Of a DNA stretch of 64,000 bases, positions 42,901 to 53,366 are shown in pieces. The translations under genes were made by a program, and so were the position numbers. The notes under the pieces were generated by a model, which made no database searches, was not told the DNA's origin, and worked only from the letters and a program-made list of their open reading frames with translations. This DNA comes from Gordius sp. MW1 (Eukaryota > Nematomorpha > Gordioida > Gordea > Gordiidae): contig OZ038531.1 in NCBI GenBank assembly GCA_964036665.1, positions 13,454,168 to 13,518,167 of the forward strand, in the 5' to 3' direction. The number at the start of each line of letters is the position of its first letter. The stretch's first letter is position 1.

Positions 42901-44299
42901 AAAAATTTTGAGGTAAAAATATTTATTTTTTTCGATTCTATATGAAAGAGCATGAAAAAATATATAAAAGTAAGCCAATTTGAGAATCCTATTATCCTTG
43001 ATTGACTTCTGAAAAAAGGTTTTAAGCTGCGAGAACTATCATTTTGACAAAAGACAACGTTTTATTGTTGCGATTAGTTTGTTGTATCGCAACGTGAGTG
43101 CTTAATTTTTGAAAATGGCTCTATGCGATCATGATTTCAAAGTAATAGTTTTTAGATTCTAATAAATTTTTACTTGGGATCATAGAAACCACGTCTGAAA
43201 ACTACAACTTTCATCGGATGAATACGGTTCAAAGAAAAATATGTGAAAAATTTTGAGGTAAAAATATTTTTTTTTTCGATTCTATGTAAAAGAGCGTAAA
43301 AAAATATATAAAAGTAAGCCAATTTGAGAATCCTATTATCCTCGATTGACTTCTGAAAAGAGGTTTTAAGCTGCGAGAACTATCATTTTGACAAAAGACA
43401 ACGTTTTATTGTTGCGATTAGTTTGTTGTATCGCAACGTGAGTGCTTAATTTTTGAAAACTGCTCTATGCGATTATGATTTCAAAGTAATAGTTTTTAGA
43501 TTCTGATAAATTTTTACTTGGGATCATAGAAACCACGTCTGAAAACGACACCTTTCATCGGATGCATACGGTTGAAAGAAAAATATGTGAAAAATTTTGA
43601 GGTAAAAATATTTATTTTTTTCGATTCTATGTGAAAGAGCATGAAAAAATATATAAAAGTAAGCCAATTTGAGAATCCTATTATCCTCGATTGACTTCCG
43701 AAAAGAGGTTTTAAGCTGCGAGAACTATCATTTTGACAAAAGACAACGTTTTATTGTTGCGATTAGTTTGTTGTATCGCAACGTGAGTGCTTAATTTTTG
43801 AAAATGGCTCTATGCGATCATGATTTCAAAGTAATAGTTTTTAGATTCTAATAAATTTTTACTTGGGATCATAGAAACCACGTCTGAAAACGACAACTTT
43901 CATCGGATGAATACGGTTCAAAGAAAAATATGTGAAAAATTTTGAGGTAAAATTTTTATTTTTTTCGATTCTATGTGAAAGAGCATGAAAAAATATATAA
44001 AAGTAAGCCAATTTGAGAATCCTATTATCCTCGATTGACTTCTGAAAAGAGGTTTTAAGCTGCGAGAACTATCATTTTGACAAAAGACAACGTTTTATTG
44101 TTGCGATTAGTTTGTTGTATCGCAACGTGAGTGCTTAATTTTTGAAAATGGCTCTATGCGATCATGATTTCAAAGTAATAGTTTTTAGATTCTGATAAAT
44201 TTTTACTTGGGATCATAGAAACCACGTCTGAAAACGACAACTTTCATCGGATGAATACGGTTCAAAGAAAAATATGTGAAAAATTTTGAGGTAAAAATA

Positions 44300-44335
44300 T
44301 TTATTTTTTTCGATAAATATATAAAAGTAAGCCAA
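44300..44335 (+). repeat. Monomer with internal deletion at TTCGATAAATATATAAAAG
   Basis: The expected segment TCTATGTGAAAGAGCATG plus about 3 A residues is missing between TTTCGAT and AAATATATAAAAG, a loss of about 21 bp. It is a single occurrence. The TATA-like motif is retained. Confidence 0.8.
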
Positions 44336-47300
44336 TTTGAGAATCCTATTATCCTCGATTGACTTCTGAAAAGAGGTTTTAAGCTGCGAGAACTATCATT
44401 TTGACAAAAGACAACGTTTTATTGTTGCGAATAGTTTGTTGTATCGCAACGTGAGTGCTTAATTTTTGAAAACTGCTCTATGCGATTATGATTTCAAAGT
44501 AATAGTTTTTAGATTCTGATAAATTTTTACTTGGGATCATAGAAACCACGTCTGAAAACGACAACTTTCATCGGATGAATACGGTTCAAAGAAAAATATG
44601 TGAAAAATTTTGAGGTAAAAATATTTATTTTTTACGATTCTATGTGAAAGAGCGTAAAAAAATATATAAAAGTAAGCCAATTTGAGAATCCTATTATCCT
44701 CGATTGACTTCCGCAAAGAGGTTTTAAGCTGCGAGAACTATCATTTTGACAAAAGACAACGTTTTATTGTTGCGATTAGTTTGTTGTATCGCAACGTGAG
44801 TGCTTAATTTTTGAAAACTGCACTATGCGATTATGATTTCAAAGTAATAGTTTTTAGATTCTGATAAATTTTTACTTGGGATCATAGAAACCACGTCTGA
44901 AAACGACAACTTTCATCGGATGAATACGGTTCAAAGAAAAATATGTGAAAAATTTTAAGGTAAAAATATTTTTTTTTCGATTCTATGTGAAAGAGCGTAA
45001 AAAAATATATAAAAGTAAGCCAATTTGAGAATCCTATTATCCTCGATTGACTTCTGAAAAGAGGTTTTAAGCTGCGAGAACTATCATTTTGACAAAAGAC
45101 AACGTTTTATTGTTGCGATTAGTTTGTTGTATCGCAACGTGAGTGCTTAATTTTTGAAAATGGCTCTATGCGATCATGATTTCAAAGTAATAGTTTTTAG
45201 ATTCTAATAAATTTTTACTTGGGATCATAGAAACCACGTCTGAAAACGACAACTTTCATCGGATGAATACGGTTCAAAGAAAAATATGTGAAAAATTTTG
45301 AGGTAAAAATATTTATTTTTTTCGATTCTATGTGAAAGAGCATGAAAAAATATATAAAAGTAAGCCAATTTGAGAATCCTATTATCCTCGATTGACTTCT
45401 GAAAAGAGGTTTTAAGCTGCGAGAACTATCATTTTGACAAAAGACAACGTTTTATTGTTGCGATTAGTTTGTTGTGTCGCAACGTGAGTGCTTAATTTTT
45501 GAAAACTGCTCTATGCGATTATGATTTCAAAGTAATAGTTTTTAGATTCTGATAAATTTTTACTTGGGATCATAGAAACCACGTCTGAAAACGACAACTT
45601 TCATCGGATGAATACGGTTCAAAGAAAAATATGTGAAAAATTTTGAGGTAAAAATATTTATTTTTTACGATTCTATGTGAAAGAGCGTAAAAAAATATAT
45701 AAAAGTAAGCCAATTTGAGAATCCTATTATCCTCGATTGACTTCCGCAAAGAGGCTTTAAGCTGCGAGGACTATCATTTTGACAAAAGACAACGTTTTAT
45801 TGTTGCGATTAGTTTGTTGTACCGAAACGTGAGTGCTTAATTTTTATAATGCACTATGCGATCATGATTTTAAAGTAATAGTTTTCTGATTCTGATAAAT
45901 TTTTACTTTTTATCATCGAAACCACGTCTGAAAACGACAACTTTCATCGGATGCATACGGTTGAAAGAAAAATAAGTGAAAAACTTTGAGGTAAAAATAT
46001 TTATTTTTTTCGATTCTATGTGAAAGAGCATGAAAAAATATATAAAAGTAAGCCAATTTGAGAATCTTATTATGCTTGATTGACTTCCGAAAAGAGGTTT
46101 TAAGCTGCGAGAACTATCATTTTGACAAAAGACAACGTTTTATTGTTGCGATTAGTTTGTTGTATCGCAACGTGAGTGCTTAATTTTTGAAAACTGCTCT
46201 ATGCGATTATGATTTCAAAGTAATAGTTTTTTGATTCTGATAAATTTTTACTTGGGATCATAGAAACTACGTCTGAAAACGACAACTTTCATCGGATGAA
46301 TACGGTTCAAAGAAAAATATGTGAAAAATTTTGAGGTAAAAATATTTATTTTTTTCGATTCTATGTGAAAGAGCATGAAAAAATATATAAAAGTAAGCCA
46401 ATTTGAGAATCCTATTATCCTCGATTGACTTCTGAAAAGAGGTTTTAAGCTGCGAGAACTATCATTTTGACAAAAGACAACGTTTTATTGTTGCGATTAG
46501 TTTGTTGTGTCGCAACGTGAGTGCTTAATTTTTGAAAACTGCTCTATGCGATTATGATTTCAAAGTAATAGTTTTTAGAATCTGATAAATTTTTACTTGG
46601 GATCATAGAAACCACGTCTGAAAACGACAACTTTCATCGGATGAATACGGTTCAAAGAAAAATATGTGAAAAATTTTGAGGTAAAAATATTTATTTTTTA
46701 CGATTCTATGTGAAAGAGCGTAAAAAAATATATAAAAGTAAGCCAATTTGAGAATCCTATTATCCTCGATTGACTTCCGCAAAGAGGCTTTAAGATGCGA
46801 GAACTATCATTTTGACAAAAGAGAACGTTTTATGTTACGATTAGTTTGTTGTACCGAAACGTGAGTGCTTAATTTTTCAAAAATGCACTATGCGATCATG
46901 ATTTTAAAGTAATAGTTTTCTGATTCTGATAAATTTTTACTTTTTATCATCGAAACCACGTCTGAAAACGACAACGCGGATGCATACGGTTGAAAGAAAA
47001 ATATGTGAAAAATTTTGAGGTAAAAATATTTATTTTTTTCGATTCTATGTGAAAGAGGATTAAAAAATATATAAAAGTAAGCCAATTTGAGAATCCTATT
47101 ATCCTCGATTGACTTCCGAAAAGAGGTTTTAAGCTGCGAGAACTATCATTTTGACAAAAGACAACGTTTTCTTGTTGCGATTAGTTTGTTGTATCGCAAC
47201 GTTAGTGCTTAATTTTTGAAAATGGCTCTATGCGATCATGATTTCAAAGTAATAGTTTTCAGATTCTGATAAATTTTTACTTGGGATCATAGAAACCACG

Positions 47301-49294
47301 TCTGAAAACGACAACTTTCATCGGATGAATACGGTTCAAAGAAAAATATGTGAAAAATTTTGAGGTAAAAATATTTATTTTTTTCGATTCTATGTGAAAG
47401 AGCATGAAAAAATATATAAAAGTAAGCCAATTTGAGAATCCTATTATCCTCGATTGACTTCTGAAAAGAGGTTTTAAGCTGCGAGAACTATCATTTTGAC
47501 AAAAGACAACGTTTTATTGTTGCGATTAGTTTGTTGTGTCGCAACGTGAGTGCTTAATTTTTGAAAACTGCTCTATGCGATTATGATTTCAAAGTAATAG
47601 TTTTTAGATTCTGATAAATTTTTACTTGGGATCATAGAAACCACGTCTGAAAACGACAACTTTCATCGGATGAATACGGTTCAAAGAAAAATATGTGAAA
47701 AATTTTGAGGTAAAAATATTTATTTTTTACGATTCTATGTGAAAGAGCGTAAAAAAATATATAAAAGTAATCCAATTTGAGAATCCTATTATCCTCGATT
47801 GACTTCCGCAAAGAGGCTTTAAGATGCGAGAACTATCATTTTGACAAAAGAGAACGTTTTATGTTGCGATTAGTTTGTTGTACCGAAACGTGAGTGCTTA
47901 ATTTTTCAAAAATGCACTATGCGATCATGATTTTAAAGTAATAGTTTTCTGATTCTGATAAATTTTTACTTTTTATCATCGAAACCACGTCTGAAAACGA
48001 CAACGCGGATGCATACGGTTGAAAGAAAAATATGTGAAAAATTTTGAGGTAAAAATATTTATTTTTTTCGATTCTATGTGAAAGAGGATTAAAAAATATA
48101 TAAAAGTAAGCCAATTTGAGAATCCTATTATCCTCGATTGACTTCCGAAAAGAGGTTTTAAGCTGCGAGAACTATCATTTTGACAAAAGACAACGTTTTC
48201 TTGTTGCGATTAGTTTGTTGTATCGCAACGTTAGTGCTTAATTTTTGAAAATGGCTCTATGCGATCATGATTTCAAAGTAATAGTTTTCAGATTCTGATA
48301 AATTTTTACTTGGGATCATAGAAACCACGTCTGAAAACGACAACTTTCATCGGATGAATACGGTTCAAAGAAAAATATGTGAAAAATTTTGAGGTAAAAA
48401 TATTTATTTTTTTCGATTCTATGTGAAAGAGCATGAAAAAATATATAAAAGTAAGCCAATTTGAGAATCCTATTATCCTTGATTGACTTCCGAAAAGAGG
48501 TTTTAAGCTGCGAGAACTATCATTTTGACAAAAGACAACGTTTTATTGTTGCGATTAGTTTGTTGTATCGCAACGTTAGTGCTTAATTTTTGAAAATGGC
48601 TCTATGCGATCATGATTTCAAAGTAATAGTTTTCAGATTCTGATATTTTTTACTTGGGATCATAGAAACCACGTCTGAAAACGACAACTTTCATCGGATG
48701 AATACGGTTCAAAGAAAAATATGTGAAAAATTTTGAGGTAAAAATATTTATTTTTTTCGATTCTATGTGAAAGAGGATAAAAAAATATATTAAAGTAAGG
48801 TAATTTGAGAATCCTATTATCCTCGATTGACTTCCGAAAAGAGGTTTTAAGCTGCGAGAACTATCATTTTGACAAAAGACAACGTTTTATTGTTGCGCTT
48901 AGTTTGTTGTATCGCAACGTGAGTGCTTAATTTTTGAAAACTGCTCTATGCGATTAGGATTTCAAAGTAATAGTTTTTAGATTCTGATAAATTTTTACTT
49001 GGGATCATAGAAACCACGTCTGAAAACGACAACTTTCATCGGATGAATACGGTTCAAAGAAAAATATATGAAAATTTTTGAGGTAAAAATATTTATTTTT
49101 TTCGATTCTATGTGAAAGAGCGTAAAAAAATATATAAAAGTAAGCCAATTTGAGAATCCTATCATCCTCGATTGACTTCCGCAAAGAGGCTTTAAGCTGC
49201 GAAAACTATCATTTTGACAAAAGACAACGTTTCATTGTTGCGATTAGTTTGTTGTACCGAAACGTGAGTGCTTAATTTTTCTAAAATGCATTAT

Positions 49295-49383
49295 GCGATC
49301 ATGATTTTAAAGTAATAGTTTTCTGATTCTGATAAATTTTTACTATCAGAATCTAAAAACTATTACTTTAAAATCATGATCGC
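49295..49383. repeat. Inversion junction: 40-bp palindrome with 9-bp spacer
   Basis: The left arm (49,295-49,334) and right arm (49,344-49,383) are reverse complements at 38 of 40 positions, with AATTTTTAC between them. To the left all satellite is in one orientation and to the right all is in the other. The last forward monomer stops after TTTTTACT, where intact relatives continue TTTTATCATCG. Inverted sequence then starts at ATCAGAATC, with about 1 bp of possible microhomology. Confidence 0.92.
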
Positions 49384-52205
49384 ATAGAGCAGTTTTCAAA
49401 AATTAAGCACTAACGTTGCGATACAACAAACTAATCGCTACAATAAAACGTTGTCTTTTGTCAAAATGATAGTTCTCGCAGCTTAAAACCTCTTTTCGGA
49501 AGTCAATCGAGGATAATAGGATTCTCAAAATGGCTTACTTTTATATATTTTTTTATGCTCTTTCACATAGAATCGAAAAAAATAAATATTTTTGCCTCAA
49601 AATTTTTCACATATTTTTCTTTGAACCGTATTCATCCGATGAAAGTTGTCGTTTTCAGACGTGGTTTCTAAGATCACAAGTAAAAATTTATCAGAATCTA
49701 AAAACTATTACTTTGAAATCATGATCGCATAGAGCAGTTTTCAAAAATTAAGCACTCACGTTGCGATACAACAAACTAATCGCAACAATAAAACGTTGCT
49801 TTTGTCAAAATGATAGTTCTCGCAGCTTAAAACCTCTATTCGGAAGTCAATCGAGGATAATAGGATTCTCAAATTGGCTTACTTTTATATATTTTTTTAT
49901 GCTCTTTCACATAAAATCGAAAAAAATAAATATTTTTGGCTCAAAATTTTTCACATATTTTTCTTTGAACCGTATTCATCCGATGAAAGTTGTCGTTTTC
50001 AGACGTGGTTTCTAAGATCACAAGTAAAAATTTATCAGAATCTAAAAACTATTACTTTGAAATCATGATCGCATAGAGCAGTTTTCAAAAATTAAGCACT
50101 CACGTTGCGATACAACAAACTAATCGCAACAATAAAACGTTGCTTTTGTCAAAATGATAGTTCTCGCAGCTTAAAACCTCTATTTGGAAGTCAATCGAGT
50201 ATATTAGGATTCTCAAATTAGCTTACTTTTATATATTTTTTCATGCTCTTTCACATAGAATCGAAAAAAATAAATATTTTTACCTCAAAATTTTCCAACA
50301 TATTTTTCTTTGAACCGTATTCATCCGATGAAAGTTGTCGTTTTCAGACGTGGTTTCTATGATCCCAAGTAAAAATTTATCAGAATCTAAAAACTATTAC
50401 TTTGAAATCATGATCGCATAGAGCAGTTTTCAAAAATTAAGCACTAACGTTGCGATACAACAAACTAATCGCAACAATAAAACGTTGTCTTTTGTCAAAA
50501 TGATAGTTCTCGCAGCTTAAAACCTCTTTTCGGAAGTCAATCGAGGATAATAGGATTCTCAAATTGGCTTACTTTTATATATTTTTTTATGCTCTTTCAC
50601 ATAAAATCGAAAAAAATAAATATTTTTGCCTCAAAATTTTTCACATATTTTTCTTTGAACCGTATTCATCCGATGAAAGTTGTCGTTTTCAGACGTGGTT
50701 TCTATGATCCCAAGTAAAAACTTATCAGAATCTAAAAACTATTACTTTGAAATCATGATCGCATAGAGCAGTTTTCAAAAATTAAGCACTCACGTTGCGA
50801 TACAACAAACTAATCGCAACAATAAAACGTTGTCTTTTGTCAAAATGATAGTTCTCGCAGCTTAAAACCTCTTTTCGGAAGTCAATCGAGGATAATAGGA
50901 TTCTCAAATTGGCTTACTTTTATATATTTTTTCATGCTCTTTCACATAGAATCGAAAAAAATAAATATTTTTGCCTCAAAATTTTTCACATATTTTTCTT
51001 TGAACCGTATTCATCCGATGAAAGTTGTCGTTTTCAGACGTGGTTTCTAAGATAACAAGTAAAAATTTATCAGAATCTAAAAACTATTACTTTGAAATCA
51101 TGATCGCATAGAGCAGTTTTCAAAAATTAAGCACTAACGTTGCGATACAACAAACTAATCGCAACAATAAAACGTTGTCTTTTGTCAAAATGATAGTTCT
51201 CGCAGCTTAAAACCTCTTTTCGGAAGTCAATCGAGGATAATAGGATTCTCAAATTGGCTTACTTTTAAATATTTTTTTATGCTCTTTCACATAAAATCGA
51301 AAAAAATAAATATTTTTGCCTCAAAATTTTTCACATATTTTTCTTTGAACCGTATTCATCCGATGAGAGTTGTCGTTTTCAGACGTGGTTTCTATGATCC
51401 CAAGTAAAAACTTATCAGAATCTAAAACTATTACTTTGAAATCATGATCGCATAAAGCAGTTTTCAAAAATTAAGCACTCACGTTGCGATACAACAAACT
51501 AATCGCAACAATAAAACGTTGTCTTTTGTCAAAATGATAGTTCTGGCAGCTTAAAACCTCTTTTCGGAAGTCAATCGAGGATAATAGGATTCTCAAATTG
51601 GCTTACTTTTATATATTTTTTCATGCTCTTTCACATAGAATCGAAAAAAATAAATATTTTTGCCTCAAAATTTTTCACATATTTTCTTTGAACCGTATTC
51701 ATCCGATGAAAGTTGTCGTTTTCAGACGTGGTTTCTAAGATCCCAAGTAAAAACTTATCAGAATCTAAAACTATTACTTTGAAATCATGATCGCATAGAG
51801 CAGTTTTCAAAAATTAAGCACTCACGTTGCGATACAACAAACTAATCGCAACAATAAAACGTTGTCTTTTGTCAAAATGATAGTTCTGGCAGCTTAAAAC
51901 CTCTTTTCGGAAGTCAATCGAGGATAATAGGATTCTCAAATTGGCTTACTTTTATATATTTTTTCATGCTCTTTCACATAGAATCGAAAAAAATAAATAT
52001 TTTTGCCTAAAAATTTTTCACATATTTTTCTTTGAACCGTATTCATCCGATGAAAGTTGTCGTTTTCAGACGTGGTTTCTAAGATCCCAAGTAAAAATTT
52101 ATCAGAATCTAAAAACTATTACTTTGAAATCATGATCGCATAGAGCAGTTTTCAATAATTAAGCACTGACGTTGCGATACAACAAACTAATCGCAACAAT
52201 AAAAC
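49344..52205 (-). repeat. Tandem satellite array, inverted arm, proximal part
   Basis: The same satellite continues as its reverse complement, about eight monomers, from the inversion point to the transposon insertion. Landmarks appear inverted, for example CGCAACAATAAAACGTTG and CTTTTATATATTTTTT. Monomers are B-like (GATCCCAAGT or GATCACAAGT, and GAACCGTATTCATCC). Two early monomers lack the GT of TTGTCTTTTG and read TTGCTTTTG (49,796 and 50,140). The last monomer before the insertion carries the rare TTCAATAATT variant near 52,152 that is used below to trace the duplication. Confidence 0.97.
52198..52205. repeat. Target site duplication, left copy (AATAAAAC)
   Basis: These eight bases directly precede the TAGTG terminus and are repeated exactly after the CACTA terminus. 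The same eight bases are present once at the equivalent place in uninterrupted inverted monomers, where CAACAATAAAACGTTG is continuous. Confidence 0.93.
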
Positions 52206-52214
52206 TAGTGTTTC

Positions 52215-52353
52215 GATCTCGTCTCGTCTCGGTCTCGAAAACAAAATCTCGTCTCGTCTCGGGAGCGATTGAGAAAATCTCGATCTCGTCTCGTCTCGGT
52301 CTAGAAAAATCTCGGTCTCGTCTCGTCTCGACGAGAATTCTCGTCTCGTCTCG
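52215..52353. repeat. Left subterminal TCTCG repeat block of the MITE
   Basis: By my count about 18 direct TCTCG pentamers occur in clusters of three or four, separated by short A-rich spacers. A perfect 16-bp palindrome, GACGAGAATTCTCGTC, lies at 52,330-52,345. Clustered subterminal motifs are where hAT transposases such as Ac bind, so this is a plausible binding region. That role is inferred. Confidence 0.85.
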
Positions 52354-52359
52354 ACTTTA

Positions 52360-53190
52360 AAAAAAAAATATATTCGGAATAAAAATTTCTCCTGTTTGAT
52401 TAAAAATATAAATAAGTGTTCAAAAATCCAAATGGCAAATTTTATATTTTTCGAAAAACTTTAATACACAAACTTTTTAAAGATTTAGCGGGACACGACA
52501 TCTCAGTGACAATATAAAGATATGAATTAACTCATAAAGATAACATTTTCTATAATAAGTGCAGACTAAAAAAACTATAAATAAATTTGAAATATAAAAA
52601 ATTAAATTTTATTGTTCTAGCAAATTATAATATTTGTATTAAATTCACTGTGTCTGTCAACTATAAATGGACTTCAAAAATTATAAGTTCGCTTACAGTT
52701 GATTTAGTTGCATAATTGAGAAAAATGAGACCCTTTATTAACCTTTGCTAATGCTTCAAAGTAGACCTTAACATATTTAAGGCAAATGTTTAAGTCCATT
52801 AATATAACCATCATTAATTTAACCCATAGTGTTTATTGCATGTTTACTATAGCGCTATAAACCTCAAAGTGCGAGTGACATTTAATGATGTTATTATTAT
52901 TTATGATAACTAGTTGCACAAATTAAAACGTTGTAAAAACAACAATAAAAGCAGCATTATTATAGAAATAAGAACATAAGGTTTAAACTTTAAATTAATG
53001 AATACGTATTTAAATGTATGACAAAAATCAACCATACTTAGGTAAATGATTGCCAAATTTTAATTTTTTTTGCAAAAATATATAATATTAACTACACTTG
53101 GGATTTTTTTTATTCCATACATATTGATTTACACTTAATACCTTAAATGTAAATTAAAGTACACAATAATTTACTAAAATCTAACGATCA
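52360..53190. other. MITE interior, no coding capacity seen
   Basis: This is about 830 bp of AT-rich sequence unlike the satellite. I found no open frame with transposase-like features. A 12-bp perfect palindrome, TATAGCGCTATA, lies at 52,848-52,859. The interior may derive from an autonomous parent by deletion or may be unrelated filler. The sequence alone does not decide. Confidence 0.7.
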
Positions 53191-53199
53191 ATAAAAATT

Positions 53200-53343
53200 C
53201 GAGATCTCGCCGAGAAAATCTCGTATCGTCTCGTCTCGACCTCAAAATTCTCGTCTCGATCTCGACTCCATTTTTCAAATTCTCGTCTCGTCTCGTCTCG
53301 GTTTTTCGAGACGAGACGAGACGAGACCGAGATTTTTCTCGGT
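53200..53343. repeat. Right subterminal TCTCG/CGAGA repeat block of the MITE
   Basis: About 12 TCTCG and about 7 CGAGA pentamers lie just inside the right terminus. Unlike the left block, both orientations are well represented because the block contains a long hairpin (53,281-53,326). The ends are therefore asymmetric, as is usual for subterminal regions of hAT elements. Confidence 0.85.
53281..53326. repeat. Perfect 20-bp-arm hairpin near the right end of the MITE
   Basis: Four TCTCG units (53,281-53,300) are followed by the six-base loop GTTTTT and then the exact reverse complement of the four units (53,307-53,326). The arms match at all 20 positions. Confidence 0.92.
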
Positions 53344-53358
53344 TTTTCCGCATCACTA

Positions 53359-53366
53359 AATAAAAC
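53359..53366. repeat. Target site duplication, right copy (AATAAAAC)
   Basis: These eight bases directly follow CACTA and match the left copy perfectly. They are followed by CGTTGTCTTTTGTC, the normal continuation of the satellite monomer. Confidence 0.93.

Larger units (their letters stand above)
1..49343 (+). repeat. Tandem satellite array, left arm (344-345 bp monomer, about 143 copies)
   Basis: The same block recurs head to tail without interruption. For example CAACTTTCATCGG begins at 1 and again at 346, and equivalent landmarks lie 1,034 bp (three monomers) or 2,408 bp (seven monomers) apart. Constant landmarks in each unit, in order, are an A/T-tract segment, a TATATAAAAG motif, AATCCTATTATCCTCGAT, a GTTGCGAT/ATCGCAAC dyad and CGATCATGATTT. 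Most differences between units are substitutions and small indels, and length is tightly kept near 344 bp. Types A and B are mixed in this arm. No coding gene, RNA gene or unrelated insertion was found anywhere in it. The period is close to twice a nucleosome repeat, a common satellite property, but any function is inference. Confidence 0.98.
28340..49343 (+). repeat. Mixed block dominated by type B and B/A hybrid monomers
   Basis: Type A monomers become sparse here. Hybrid monomers carrying CTTGGGATCATAG then GACACCTTTCATCGGATGCA are common (about 29,522, 31,237, 35,007, 35,697, 36,732, 37,422). Local copies occur at about 1,715-1,725 bp (five monomers), about 4,819 bp (33,560 and 38,379) and 1,029 bp (46,888 and 47,917). 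No gene or foreign insertion was seen in this 21 kb. Confidence 0.8.
52206..53358. mobile_element. Non-autonomous hAT-like DNA transposon (MITE), 1,153 bp
   Basis: The satellite is interrupted exactly once, by sequence with no similarity to the monomer. The element starts TAGTGTTTCG and its other end read inversely is TAGTGATGCG (8 of 10 identical). It is flanked on both sides by AATAAAAC. Removing the element plus one copy of AATAAAAC restores the normal satellite sequence. An 8-bp target duplication with TAG-type short inverted termini is characteristic of the hAT superfamily. Both ends carry dense TCTCG repeats, comparable in position to the subterminal transposase-binding repeats known in Ac-type hAT elements. 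The interior (about 52,355-53,195) is AT-rich and has no open frame resembling a transposase, so mobilisation would need an autonomous relative. The superfamily call is inference from ends and target duplication. The family cannot be named. Confidence 0.88.

Noticed and set aside
1-49343. CRISPR array or other prokaryotic repeat locus
   Set aside because: Units of about 344 bp with no spacer/repeat alternation and no cas-like genes are satellite DNA. Nothing prokaryotic is seen.
49335-49343. Transposon or gene at the inversion point
   Set aside because: Only nine bases separate the two satellite arms. There is no inserted sequence and no target duplication.
52206-53358. CACTA (EnSpm) superfamily reading of the CACTA end
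   Set aside because: CACTA elements begin with CACTA and end with TAGTG and make 3-bp target duplications. Here the order is TAGTG...CACTA with an 8-bp duplication, which fits hAT.
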